A DNA stretch of 64,000 nt from an uncultured Alistipes sp. (GCA_944321175.1 CALUKI010000018.1:1-64000); one strand, 5' to 3'. Positions 34,280 to 42,939 are shown, numbered from the stretch's first letter. The notes: generated by a model not told the origin, from the sequence alone. Numbers and translations are program-made.

Positions 34280-34504
34280 ATGAAAAGGTTGCTTCTCTTT
34301 CTGACGATTATCGCTATGCTAACCTCTTGTAGCATCGTAAAAAGAACTTATGTTTATGATTATAGAGAGCAAATCGAATTGATCAAAACAAACTTTCCAG
34401 AGATATACGACCTATATCGTCGTGGTGAAGTCATTATTGATAACGTATATACCTACGAAAAAGATGGAATAGAACGGGTTCACATAAGTTACCATTACAG
34501 GTAA
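34280..34504 (+). CDS. small lipoprotein of unknown function
   Basis: A 74-residue protein with a lipoprotein signal: MKRLLLFLTIIAMLTSCSIV, lipobox LTSC with Cys17. The mature part (VKRTYVYDYREQIELIKTNF...) is about 58 residues, rich in Tyr and charged residues, ending HISYHYR. No family is recognised. It follows the nested stem-loop element by about 80 bp and precedes a broken second lipoprotein frame. Short lipoproteins of this kind occur in Bacteroidota accessory regions; a role in surface exclusion or immunity would be speculation. Confidence 0.6.
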   Translation: MKRLLLFLTIIAMLTSCSIVKRTYVYDYREQIELIKTNFPEIYDLYRRGEVIIDNVYTYEKDGIERVHISYHYR

Positions 34505-34518
34505 ATCTATACGTCTCT

Positions 34519-34696
34519 ATGAAACAAATTTTCTTAATTTTATGTATTTTACAGTTGTGAGCAGACAAAAAGACAAAGAGGGGCAGAGGTTGCCAAATCA
34601 AGAATGATGAAACGTCTCTATAATGCGGATAGTGATGAACCCATTGAAGCACAAATCGACTGCGCATATACTTCTTATACAGATATAGAAATATGA
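34519..34696 (+). pseudogene. frameshifted small lipoprotein
   Basis: An ATG at 34519 opens a signal-peptide-like MKQIFLILCILQ and then hits a stop. Dropping one base near 34555 continues as CEQTKRQRGAEVAKSRMMKR and on to YTSYTDIEI with a stop at 34694-34696 (46 codons from the Cys). This looks like a lipoprotein gene broken by a single-base shift. The lipobox would be imperfect (ILQC), so chance is not excluded. Confidence 0.4.
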
Positions 34697-34792
34697 TTAG
34701 AGCCGCCTATGATTTAATCAGTTATAAATATGAGTGAGAAAAAACGGCTACAACGTTAATACAATTCCACGAAATCATAGAAGTCATCTGAA

Positions 34793-35011
34793 ATGATTAG
34801 AAAGGGTGGAGCAGTTGTGTCAAAGATAGACTATTTGTTTCTGCTTCGTCATACCGTCACCGTTTATTATTTCAACGGCAAATATGGCGAATTTGTTATG
34901 TTACCGCAGTATTATCGAGCAACAAGACAGGAAGTAATATCGGGCAATTATTGGCTTGATCAAGAAAATCGCATAAATAATCCAGAAACTGAAATCAAAT
35001 ATAAATCATAG
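34793..35011 (+). CDS. small hypothetical protein at the island right end
   Basis: A 72-residue frame, MIRKGGAVVSKIDYLFLLRH then TVTVYYFNGKYGEFVMLPQY and YWLDQENRINNPETEIKYKS. It has aromatic-rich beta-strand character, no signal peptide and no recognised family. Its last codons lie in the left arm of the 17-bp inverted repeat at 34992-35037. Convergent with the BASS gene. Could be a remnant of a longer protein; the coding status is uncertain. Confidence 0.45.
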   Translation: MIRKGGAVVSKIDYLFLLRHTVTVYYFNGKYGEFVMLPQYYRATRQEVISGNYWLDQENRINNPETEIKYKS

Positions 35012-35037
35012 CATTTTCAATGATTTATATTTGATTT
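34992..35037. terminator. bidirectional terminator overlapping two convergent gene ends
   Basis: A 17-bp perfect inverted repeat (34992-35008 with 35021-35037, 12-nt loop), A-run before and T-run after, so it works on both strands. It includes the last codons of the small plus-strand ORF and of the island-supplied BASS tail. Confidence 0.75.
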
Positions 35038-35945
35038 TTCGCCGTTTCTCTGTCCTTTTTGTAGATTTGATAGCTGTTCACGAAGTTCTGCCAGACGATG
35101 TAAGCCGTCGGCGCTACCGACGAGATCGGATCCATAAAGGCCTGCGACATCCACACCGCAAGCACCGTATTCTTCTGGCCGAGCGACTGACCGCCCGCCA
35201 CCGCATCGCCATAGCGGCGGCCGATCCAGCGTCCGGCACCGAACTGGAGCAGGCAGATCACCAGCGCCGCGACCGCCAAGGCCGTCTCCACCCTGCCGTC
35301 GGCCTCCTGATGGTCCAAAATGAAGGTCGTGGTGCGACCGATGATCACAGCCAACGATACCAGCCACATGTAGAAGGAGATCTGGCTGTGTTCAGCCACC
35401 CAGCCGCTGACGCGCGGCAGAGCGGCGCGGCACGCCTGCGCCGCAGCGAACGGCAGAATCAACAGCGGGGCTACGCGAGCAAGGATCAGGCCCAACGAAC
35501 ATTCGCCATTGCCGACCAGCGACAAAAAAACCGGCGCGACCAGCGCAATGACCATGTTGCAAAGCAGACTGAAGGTCGCCATCGTCACCACATCGGCGCC
35601 CAGCATGCCTCCGATCACCACCGCCGCCATCGCAATCGGCGTCAATACGCAGATCATGCCGCCCTGCGCCACCACCTCGTTGAACGGATGCAGAATCCCG
35701 TAAACCGCGATGCTGAAGAGCAGTTGCGCCGCCAACAGCCAGAAATGGATCGGCTGCAGCCGCATGCGGCGCACATCGACACGGCAAAAGGTGAAAAAGA
35801 GCATGAAAAAGATGAGCGACGGTGTGATCATTCCGCCGCTCCATGTTTCCAGAGCCGCTATAGGCCGGCAGAACATCGCTCCGACGACCATTCCCAACGG
35901 CATTGAGACGGTCTTGAAGTGATGCATGTGAAGATGAAGGGACAT
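35025..35945 (-). CDS. bile acid:sodium symporter (BASS/SBF)-family transporter
   Basis: A 306-residue inner-membrane protein with 8-10 hydrophobic segments. The pattern PSLIFFMLFFTFCRVD, LTPIAMAAVVIGGMLGADVVT, and near the end GGQSLGQKNTVLAVWMSQAFMDPISSVAP matches the BASS superfamily, where the two crossing helices bind Na+. Substrate is unknown; most Bacteroidota members are not shown to carry bile acids. Fourth gene of the SSS-amidase-YqeY-BASS operon (3-bp gap after YqeY). The last 16 codons after the repeat come from the inserted island, and the original tail is at 29476-29558. The product should still be functional because the change is confined to the hydrophilic C-terminus. Confidence 0.85.
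   Translation of the reverse strand: MSLHLHMHHFKTVSMPLGMVVGAMFCRPIAALETWSGGMITPSLIFFMLFFTFCRVDVRRMRLQPIHFWLLAAQLLFSIAVYGILHPFNEVVAQGGMICVLTPIAMAAVVIGGMLGADVVTMATFSLLCNMVIALVAPVFLSLVGNGECSLGLILARVAPLLILPFAAAQACRAALPRVSGWVAEHSQISFYMWLVSLAVIIGRTTTFILDHQEADGRVETALAVAALVICLLQFGAGRWIGRRYGDAVAGGQSLGQKNTVLAVWMSQAFMDPISSVAPTAYIVWQNFVNSYQIYKKDRETAKNQI
35076..35095. repeat. right 20-bp direct repeat (attachment-site core)
   Basis: Identical to 29539-29558 and part of the BASS coding sequence. Bases leftward (toward 35025) are AT-rich island sequence, bases rightward are GC-rich host sequence. Confidence 0.85.
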
Positions 35946-35948
35946 CGG

Positions 35949-36398
35949 TCAGTTCAAAAGTTCCTTGACTTTTGCCGAGATCTCCTTGCCATCGGCCTGT
36001 CCGGCCAGCCGTTTCGAAGCGACACCCATCACTTTACCCATCTCCTTCATGGAGGTTGCACCCACCTCGGCAATAATCGCCTTCACGGCCTCCGCGAGCT
36101 CCTCGGCGGTCAGCTGACGGGGCAGGAACTCCTGCATCACGGCAACCTGCGCCAACTCCTCGGCAGCCAGATCCGGCCGGTTCTGCTGTTTGTAGATCTC
36201 GGCCGAATCGGCACCCTGCTTGGCCAGTTTGGAGATGATCCTGACCACATCGGCATCAGGCAGCTCCGTTATTCCCGCACCGGAAGTTTTCGCTTCGATG
36301 ATATACTTTTTGATGTTGCGCAGCGTCTGCAGGCGCACGGCATCCTTCGCCTTCATGGCCTCCATGATGCCTTTGGAAATCTGTTGTTCAAGCGACAT
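35949..36398 (-). CDS. GatB/YqeY domain-containing protein
   Basis: A 149-residue YqeY-type protein, equivalent to the tail domain of GatB, which contacts the tRNA D-loop. Typical features are MSLEQQISKGIMEAMKAKDAV, RLQTLRNIKKYIIEAKTS, EFLPRQLTAEELAEAVKAII and the C-terminal MGKVMGVASKRLAGQADGKE. Full length for the family. Function of stand-alone YqeY is unclear (tRNA-linked). It sits 33 bp after the amidase and directly before the BASS gene. Confidence 0.9.
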   Translation of the reverse strand: MSLEQQISKGIMEAMKAKDAVRLQTLRNIKKYIIEAKTSGAGITELPDADVVRIISKLAKQGADSAEIYKQQNRPDLAAEELAQVAVMQEFLPRQLTAEELAEAVKAIIAEVGATSMKEMGKVMGVASKRLAGQADGKEISAKVKELLN

Positions 36399-36431
36399 AA
36401 TAGATAAATGTTATATTGTTTTTACTGTAAG

Positions 36432-39398
36432 TTATTTGCGTGGTTCGAGAAACTTCATTATCTCCGCCATCAGCCGATCCCGCTGCGATGCATCGACAAT
36501 CGCCTCGAAGGGAAATCCCATAGCCAGCGACCGGTAGTGGCCGCTGTACCCTACGGCAGCCGTCTGGTCGCCGTTGTCGTATCGCATCACGGTGAATCCC
36601 TCCTGTACGGGTGCAAGCGCATCGGGCGCTTCGACCGGATAGAAATCGCGGCAGGGCTCGGTATTGAAGTAGATCCGTTCACGCGCCATACGGGCCGCAG
36701 AGGGTACGACGCGCGCTTCGCCGCGACGCGACGCCCGGCCGCCCCGATAGGCATAGTGCAGGACGGAACGGACGAAATCCCGGTCGCTGTCCGTCGCTGC
36801 AGAAGACAGCCAGGGATCGGTGGCGATGAAACTGCCCGACACGAACAGCGAGCGTCCCGAAGCGGTAAATTTCCGCAAAGCGCGTTGCAGGCCCTGCGGG
36901 AAGGTCTGAAAAGCATGTCCGCTCGTACCGCGGCCCATCTCTACGGCACGCTGCTTGCCCAAGATCAGATCCATGAAGAAGTACTCCTCCATATCGACAT
37001 CTCCCGCCGACAAGGCCGCCGCCGAAGTCGAACAGAACGAATAGCCGGCCTTGAGGATCGATTCACCGTGCAGCCGCGGATAGTCGAACGTGTTGCCGCC
37101 GATCACCTCCGTCGCATAATCCGTATAGCAGGAGCCGAGCGCCTCCTCATCGTTGTCCGATTCGGTCAACCGGCGGTCGAAAACCCGCTGCTCGCCGATA
37201 AAGGAGATGTCGTAACGATCGGCTACGCCGCTGTCCAGCCGGCGATAGAAGCCGGCAATGGAGTCGCCCTGAATGCTCAGCGGAGCGCTCACGCGGTCAA
37301 AACCGTTGACCACCAGCACACGCCCCTTCGGCTGGGGCAGATATGCTGCCGACAGGGTCTCGCCGGGGAAACTCTCGCCGCCGGCATTGGTGGCCGTGAC
37401 ACGGAAACTGTACAGGACGCCCGGTTCGAGCCGCACGACGGCGGTCGTATCGTTCAATGCCCGGCCGTTGTCGAAATCCCCGTCGCCGCACCGCGTATAA
37501 AGGACATAACCCGTCGGCACGGCACTCTTTTCGAGCGGGTCATCCGTCGGCCGCCAACGCAGGCGCACCTCGTTGTCGTGATCCGTAAAGACCGCCGAGA
37601 AGTTCCGCACGGGCAGCGGCTGCACCGTGCAGGGACGATCATACTGGAACGATACGAAGCGCAGGATCGCCTTGTAGATGGCCCGCGATACGAGGAATTT
37701 GAAGCGCGGATCGCTGCCGTAGCGCATGTCGGCAAAATTCTGATGCGACAGGAGTTCGAGCAGCATCGTCGGGGCCGCCGGTACGCGGGCTTCGTAATAG
37801 GAGCGGTTCCACAACCCCCGACGCCGCCAGTCGGGCTCGTATGTCGCACGGATATCATCGACGATCTGTGTCATGACCATATCGGTCAGGTCGCGCGACA
37901 GGTAGCGGCTGGCGCCGCCTTCGAAACGGCCCTTGTTCTCCTGCGTGAAGAAGATCCCCAACGTACCGATCGTCTCGTCCGTGCGGCGGGTTCCGGCATC
38001 GGAATGGAAAGCCAGCGCCATATCGATCGGGATCCGCAGCCCCTCTTCATCGGGCAGGCGTTCGGAGCCGCCCATCAGGGCATTGACCCAATGGGCGCGC
38101 GACATGTAATCCTCCGTATAATCGTCCAGCCCCTCCTTCTGCCGATAGACCGATTCGGGGAATCCCGCCCACTGCAGCCAGTAACGGGATCCTTCACAAA
38201 AGCGGGGATAGCCGCTCGGCTCGCATACATATTCCGTATCGGAGGTCCGGAACTCTTCGGCCGGCGTGCGGGCGATATTGCCCATTCCGCCGCCGATGCG
38301 GACGGCATCGGCCGTGACGATCCGGTTTTTCTTCGACGAACGGTTGCTGAGTGCTACGACGGCCGGATTGCGCCCCGCCGCAAAGCGGAACGTGCCCAAA
38401 TAGATCCACGTCCCGCCGCCCATCGTCTGGTTGACGGCGAAACGGCTCTCGCCGCCCAAATGCCGCACGGTATAAAGGGCATCCTCGGCGCTGCGCTCCA
38501 TGCTCTTGTAGGATACATATACGGCATATTCACCGCTTGCGGGAATCTCCACGCTCCACTCGGCACGGCTCTCACGGCCGTCTGTTACGGTCTGCACGCC
38601 CCGCGCCGTGCCCTCCGCAAAGGGATTCTGGCACTCCGTATAGATATCCCGCCTGTGTGCAAAACCTTCGCCGGCATCGAACCAGCGGCGGGCACCCGTA
38701 TATTCCGCATACGATGACCCCGCATCCACACCCGGATCGTTGTCGGCAATCGTCTCTTCGCATTGCGTATCCCGTTCGCGCGGAAGCAGGACATTGGCGC
38801 CGGCCCGTTCGAGCATCGGCACCAGATACGGCAGGACATAACTTTGCGTATAGAGATCCTCGCAGGTCTCCCACAAGCGTGAACGCTGCCATTTCCAGCG
38901 GTTCTCCTGCTGGTCGAAATAACGGCCGTGACTCTGCCACATCGCGATGTGGCGGCCGGCAAGCCCCCGTGTCGGACGGACGGGCGACGAGAAGCGGGTT
39001 ACCAGCGGACGGGCCGCCTCGTTCGTGAAGCCTTTGCTGCGGCTGCCGCTGCGATAGATCCGGGGGATGAGCTCCTCGATGGGATGTTTGTCCGTAACCA
39101 GCGACAGCCGGCGGCGAGCCAGCGATGCCGGCAGCAGGGAGCGTATCGAATCGTATATCGCCGTGACGTTCTCCGGCCGGAACGGATAGTACGACATGCC
39201 GATCGAAGCATAAAGCGTCAGCCGGTTTCCGGCATCGACGACCCGCGTGATACGGGTCTTGCCGCCCCGGACCTCGCGGTCGAGAATACGGGTAAGCATG
39301 TCCGAAATCTCCGTGCGTTTCTCGGCGGAGAGCCCTTGCGCACCGGCCTGCACGCAGAGCAACAGCGTGCAGAGCAACAACAGAATCCTATTTTTCAT
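36432..39398 (-). CDS. secreted golvesin-domain protein with amidase_3-like and FnIII domains
   Basis: A 988-residue exported protein; residues 1-20 are a signal peptide (LLLLCTLLLCVQAGAQG). A golvesin C-terminal-like module (EYAVYVSYKSMERSAEDALY, ESRFAVNQTMGGGTWIYLGT) is inserted in a zinc amidase-like region: LVPMLERAGANVLLPRERDT early, then DMALAFHSDAGTRR and MLLELLSHQNFADMRYGSDP, consistent with N-acetylmuramoyl-L-alanine amidase motifs H, E and H/E. A fibronectin III-like domain follows (RLRWRPTDDPLEKSAVPTGY), then a C-terminal domain (RVLVVNGFDRVSAP). Homologues are often labelled xanthan lyase. Peptidoglycan cleavage in the periplasm is inferred. Its start overlaps the SSS gene by 11 bp. 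Confidence 0.8.
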   Translation of the reverse strand: MKNRILLLLCTLLLCVQAGAQGLSAEKRTEISDMLTRILDREVRGGKTRITRVVDAGNRLTLYASIGMSYYPFRPENVTAIYDSIRSLLPASLARRRLSLVTDKHPIEELIPRIYRSGSRSKGFTNEAARPLVTRFSSPVRPTRGLAGRHIAMWQSHGRYFDQQENRWKWQRSRLWETCEDLYTQSYVLPYLVPMLERAGANVLLPRERDTQCEETIADNDPGVDAGSSYAEYTGARRWFDAGEGFAHRRDIYTECQNPFAEGTARGVQTVTDGRESRAEWSVEIPASGEYAVYVSYKSMERSAEDALYTVRHLGGESRFAVNQTMGGGTWIYLGTFRFAAGRNPAVVALSNRSSKKNRIVTADAVRIGGGMGNIARTPAEEFRTSDTEYVCEPSGYPRFCEGSRYWLQWAGFPESVYRQKEGLDDYTEDYMSRAHWVNALMGGSERLPDEEGLRIPIDMALAFHSDAGTRRTDETIGTLGIFFTQENKGRFEGGASRYLSRDLTDMVMTQIVDDIRATYEPDWRRRGLWNRSYYEARVPAAPTMLLELLSHQNFADMRYGSDPRFKFLVSRAIYKAILRFVSFQYDRPCTVQPLPVRNFSAVFTDHDNEVRLRWRPTDDPLEKSAVPTGYVLYTRCGDGDFDNGRALNDTTAVVRLEPGVLYSFRVTATNAGGESFPGETLSAAYLPQPKGRVLVVNGFDRVSAPLSIQGDSIAGFYRRLDSGVADRYDISFIGEQRVFDRRLTESDNDEEALGSCYTDYATEVIGGNTFDYPRLHGESILKAGYSFCSTSAAALSAGDVDMEEYFFMDLILGKQRAVEMGRGTSGHAFQTFPQGLQRALRKFTASGRSLFVSGSFIATDPWLSSAATDSDRDFVRSVLHYAYRGGRASRRGEARVVPSAARMARERIYFNTEPCRDFYPVEAPDALAPVQEGFTVMRYDNGDQTAAVGYSGHYRSLAMGFPFEAIVDASQRDRLMAEIMKFLEPRK

Positions 39399-40842
39399 TC
39401 TTTCCGCGAATCAGCAACGCCATTCCCAGCATCGTGAAGAGGGCGTTATAGATCAACAATTCGAATCCGATATGGTAATTCCACACCTCGCGTGTCACAT
39501 ACTGCAGCGCCGCGCTCAACAGGGGGGCCGCAACGGCCACGAGAGGCATCCAGCGGTCGCGAATCTGCCAGCGGGTGAACATGCCGAAGACGAACATTCC
39601 CAGAATCGGGCCATAGGTATAGCTTGCGACCTTATAGACGAGATTGATGACGCTGTCGTTTCCGAATGCTTCGAAAGCGAGGATCAACAGCCCCATCAGC
39701 ACCGCCATGCCGACATGCACGCGGCGGCGGATACGGGTAAGCCGCCGGTCGTCATAGCGGCGCGTGCCTTCCAGCACATCGACCGTAAAGGAGGTCGTAA
39801 GAGCCGTCAGGGCCGATCCTGCGGCGGAATAGGTGCTCGATGTGAGACCTACGACGAAGAGGATGCCGACACTCAGCGGCAGCCCGCCGTCGACGGCCAC
39901 CAGCGAAAAGACCTGGTCGCTCTTTTCGGGCATGGCAAGCGCGTGACACTCCATGTAGAGGTAGAGGAAAACCCCCAGCATCAGGAAGAGGTAGATGACC
40001 GCCATCTGGCACAAGGCCGTCAGTACGATATTCTTTTGCGAATCGCGCGGCGAGGCGCAGCTCAGATTTCGCTGCATCATGTCCTGATCGAGCCCCGTCA
40101 TGGCGATCAGCGTGAAGACGCCCGCCCAGAACATCTTCCAGAAATAGCGGGGCGAATGGGGGTCGTCGAAGAAGAAGACGCGTGAATAGGGACTTTCACG
40201 CACGGCATCGAGGGCGGCAGGAAGCGTCAGGCCGAGTTCACGGACGATAAAGACGATGCACAGCACGACGCTTGCCACCAGACAGAGCGTCTTGAGCGTG
40301 TCGGTCCAGATGAGCGACTTCACGCCGCCCTGCTGCGTATAGAGCCAGACGAAGAGCATCGTAACGGCCATATTGACCCAGAAGGGCAGCCCGTAATGGT
40401 CGAAGACGAGCAGCTGCATCACCGCGCATACGACATAGACGCGCAGTGCGGCACCGAGCGATTTGGAGATGAAGAAGAACCATGCCCCCGTGCGGTGCGA
40501 GCCGACGCCGAAACGCCCGTCGAGGTATTCATAGAGCGATACGACCCTGAGCCGGTAAAAGAGCGGGATCAACACGAAGGCGACGACCAGCTGCCCTGCC
40601 GTGAATCCCAGCACCATCTGCATGTAGGAGAAGGAGTCGGCGGCGACCGATCCAGGAACTGAAATGAAGGTCACGCCCGAAATGGCGGCGCCGATCATGG
40701 CCAGTGCGGCCATGTACCAGGGAGTCCGCCGGTTGCCGGTGAAGAATCCGGCATTGTCGGCCTTGCGTCCCGACACATAGGCGACGGCGAACAGAACGGC
40801 GATGTAAACGGCGACGGTCAGAATGACGGCTGCAGGTGTCAT
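39388..40842 (-). CDS. sodium:solute symporter (SSS family)
   Basis: A 484-residue inner-membrane Na+-coupled transporter with about 13 helices. Family signatures include YVSGRKADNAGFFTGNRRTP, WYMAALAMIGAAISGVTFIS, and ALIAMTGLDQDMMQRNLSCAS, the SSS consensus region with the conserved GxDQxxxQR. The LTSSTYSAAGSALTALTTSF stretch carries the Na2-site serines. Substrate is unknown; location before a periplasmic amidase suggests uptake of muropeptide-derived or amino-sugar compounds, which is inference. First gene of the operon. Confidence 0.9.
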   Translation of the reverse strand: MTPAAVILTVAVYIAVLFAVAYVSGRKADNAGFFTGNRRTPWYMAALAMIGAAISGVTFISVPGSVAADSFSYMQMVLGFTAGQLVVAFVLIPLFYRLRVVSLYEYLDGRFGVGSHRTGAWFFFISKSLGAALRVYVVCAVMQLLVFDHYGLPFWVNMAVTMLFVWLYTQQGGVKSLIWTDTLKTLCLVASVVLCIVFIVRELGLTLPAALDAVRESPYSRVFFFDDPHSPRYFWKMFWAGVFTLIAMTGLDQDMMQRNLSCASPRDSQKNIVLTALCQMAVIYLFLMLGVFLYLYMECHALAMPEKSDQVFSLVAVDGGLPLSVGILFVVGLTSSTYSAAGSALTALTTSFTVDVLEGTRRYDDRRLTRIRRRVHVGMAVLMGLLILAFEAFGNDSVINLVYKVASYTYGPILGMFVFGMFTRWQIRDRWMPLVAVAAPLLSAALQYVTREVWNYHIGFELLIYNALFTMLGMALLIRGKNEK

Positions 40843-40920
40843 GGGTTGTATTCGTTACTGCTTGATAAGTGCGGATCGTGCAATGCGCCGCTTCGCCGGA
40901 CATCGCTCGTTCCGAAGTAA

Positions 40921-40928
40921 CAAAGGTA
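40921..40928 (-). promoter_or_regulatory. -7 box TACCTTTG for the SSS operon
   Basis: Minus-strand TAnnTTTG, about 78 bp upstream of the SSS ATG. Confidence 0.65.
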
Positions 40929-40976
40929 TAAAAAATTCCGCAGTTGAGGAACATGACGCTTTTTTTCGGGAATCTA

Positions 40977-41007
40977 TTTGCAAATTAAAAGAAATTGGTT
41001 ACTTTTG
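40977..41007 (+). promoter_or_regulatory. promoter of the biotin carboxyltransferase gene (-33 TTTG, -7 TACTTTTG)
   Basis: TTTG (40977-40980), 19-bp spacer, TACTTTTG (41000-41007). The ATG is at 41071, giving a leader of about 55 nt. Confidence 0.8.
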
Positions 41008-41070
41008 TTATTAAAATAACACTGAATAATATCGGAATCGAAGAATCCATTATAAAAAACACCTGAAATT

Positions 41071-42939
41071 ATGGCAAAAATTCTAAAGATCAGAGATCTT
41101 ACGTTGCGCGACGGACAGCAGTCGTCGTTTGCGACACGCATGACGCAGGAGCAGATCGACCGCTGTCTGCCCTACTACAAGGATGCGAACTTCTATGCGA
41201 TGGAGGTATGGGGCGGCGCCGTGCCCGATTCGGTGATGCGCTACCTGAACGAGAATCCCTGGACGCGGCTTGAGACGATCCACAAGGCTGTCGGCAACGT
41301 CTCGAAACTCACTGCATTGTCGCGCGGGCGCAACCTGTTCGGCTATGCGCCCTATACGGACCAGATCATCGACGGCTTCTGCCGCAACGCCATCGAGAGC
41401 GGGCTGGGCATCATGCGGATCTTCGACGCCCTGAACGACGTGGACAACGTGAAATCGACAATCAAATATGTCAAACAATACGGCGGCATCGCCGACTGCG
41501 CGGTCTGCTACACGATCGACCCGAAATATCCCGAACCGGGATTTTTCGCACGGCTGATGGGCAAAAAGAAGCCCGCACCGGTCTTCACCGATGCCTACTT
41601 CCTCGGCAAGGCGCAGCAGATGGCAGCGTTGGGGGCCGACATGATCACCATCAAGGACATGTCGGGACTGATTCCGCCCAAACGCGTGAGCGGGCTTGTC
41701 AAACTGCTCAAGAAGCACATCGACGTACCGATCGACTTCCACACGCACTGTACGCCGGGCTATGGCCTTGCTTCGGTATTGAGCGCCATTCTGGCCGATG
41801 TCGATATTGTCGATACGAACTGCTGGTATTTCGCCGAAGGAACGGGCGCCCCGGCCATCGAACTGATCTATGTCTTCTGCCGGAAATTAGGCATCGAACT
41901 GCAGGCCAACATGGAGGCCGTAGCGAAGATCAACGGCGAACTGAAGACCATCCGCAAGGAGTTGGAACTTTCGGTATTCGGAGCCGAGAAACCCGCACCC
42001 AAGGCTTTCAATCCGCTCACGGACAAGCTGCCGGCCGAGATCGATGCGGAATTCGACCGTGCAATCGCCGCCGCGAAGGCTGAAGACGAAGAGACGCTGC
42101 TCGACGCCTGCCACAAGATCGAAGCATACTTCGGATTCCCGGCTCCCAACGAACTGGTCAAGAATGCCGAAATCCCCGGAGGCATGTACTCCAACATGGT
42201 GGCGCAGCTCAAACAGCTTAAGGCCGAAGAGATCCTGCCGCGTGCGATGGAGTTGATTCCGACGGTGCGTCTGGCCGCAGGGCTTCCGCCGCTCGTGACG
42301 CCGACGTCGCAGATCGTGGGCGCACAGGCCGTATCGTGCGCGATGGACGAGAAGGCCGGACGTCCGATCTATACAACCAAGAGTTCGCAATTCGTCAATC
42401 TGGTGAAGGGCGAATACGGCAAGACGCCCGTTCCGATCGATCCGGAGTTCCGGTTCAAGATCGCCGGCGTGCGTGAAGAGACACCCTACGACACGACCAA
42501 GAATCAGATGCAACCCAATCCGGAGCTTCCCGAAGCCGGAGGTGTGAAACTTGCCGAAAACGAGAAAGAGGTGTTGCTGCTTGAGCTCTTCCCGATGGTT
42601 GCCAAGAGCTATCTGACCGGAGTCAAAGTCAAGGCCTATCAGGCGAAGAAGGCGGAGGAAGCGAAAGCCGAAGCAGCGGCAGCTGCCGAGAAAGCCGCTG
42701 CCGCACCGGTATTCCAACCCATTACGGGCCATACGGTCAACGCCCCGCTGCCGGGCCGTATCATCGAGATCAAGGTCAAGGCCGGCGACACGGTCAAGGC
42801 CGGACAGGAGGTCGTTGTACTGGAGGCGATGAAGATGGAGAACTCGATCACGACCGACTATGCAGGTACCGTAAAACAGATCTTTGTCCATGAAGGTGAC
42901 AACGTACCGACCGACGCCATGCTGATCGAAGTGGAATAA
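41071..42939 (+). CDS. oadA: oxaloacetate decarboxylase alpha subunit-like (biotin-containing carboxyltransferase)
   Basis: A 622-residue protein: HMGL-like carboxyltransferase barrel (1-270), conserved carboxylase domain (about 300-460), an Ala/Glu-rich linker (530-550), and a biotinyl domain with EAMKMEN (biotinylated Lys about 588). Barrel features are LRDGQQSSFATRM (usually LRDAHQS), RIFDALNDVDN, the carbamylated-lysine-type MITIKDMSGLI and metal ligands in DFHTHCTPGYG. It moves a carboxyl group between biotin and pyruvate/oxaloacetate. No beta or gamma subunit or biotin carboxylase is adjacent, so it may pair with a distant membrane complex or biotin carboxylase. It has its own promoter and terminator. 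Confidence 0.87.
   Translation: MAKILKIRDLTLRDGQQSSFATRMTQEQIDRCLPYYKDANFYAMEVWGGAVPDSVMRYLNENPWTRLETIHKAVGNVSKLTALSRGRNLFGYAPYTDQIIDGFCRNAIESGLGIMRIFDALNDVDNVKSTIKYVKQYGGIADCAVCYTIDPKYPEPGFFARLMGKKKPAPVFTDAYFLGKAQQMAALGADMITIKDMSGLIPPKRVSGLVKLLKKHIDVPIDFHTHCTPGYGLASVLSAILADVDIVDTNCWYFAEGTGAPAIELIYVFCRKLGIELQANMEAVAKINGELKTIRKELELSVFGAEKPAPKAFNPLTDKLPAEIDAEFDRAIAAAKAEDEETLLDACHKIEAYFGFPAPNELVKNAEIPGGMYSNMVAQLKQLKAEEILPRAMELIPTVRLAAGLPPLVTPTSQIVGAQAVSCAMDEKAGRPIYTTKSSQFVNLVKGEYGKTPVPIDPEFRFKIAGVREETPYDTTKNQMQPNPELPEAGGVKLAENEKEVLLLELFPMVAKSYLTGVKVKAYQAKKAEEAKAEAAAAAEKAAAAPVFQPITGHTVNAPLPGRIIEIKVKAGDTVKAGQEVVVLEAMKMENSITTDYAGTVKQIFVHEGDNVPTDAMLIEVE

Larger units (their letters stand above)
29539..35095. 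mobile_element. about 5.5-kb AT-rich genomic island in the 3' end of a BASS transporter gene
   Basis: Bounded by a perfect 20-bp direct repeat, one copy in the living gene and one at the displaced tail. The island restores the host reading frame with its own last codons (35025-35075) and stop. Inside it the DNA is conspicuously AT-rich relative to both flanks, a mark of transfer. The cargo is an HNH protein and SF2 helicase on the minus strand, and a promoter, structured element and small proteins on the plus strand. No recombinase is recognisable, so mobility would depend on an enzyme elsewhere, or the integrase was lost. Site-specific insertion at a protein-gene 3' end is analogous to tRNA-type att sites. 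Confidence 0.82.

Noticed and set aside
36408-38717. 769-codon plus-strand frame opposite the golvesin-amidase
   Set aside because: Antisense shadow; the minus strand has signal peptide and domains.
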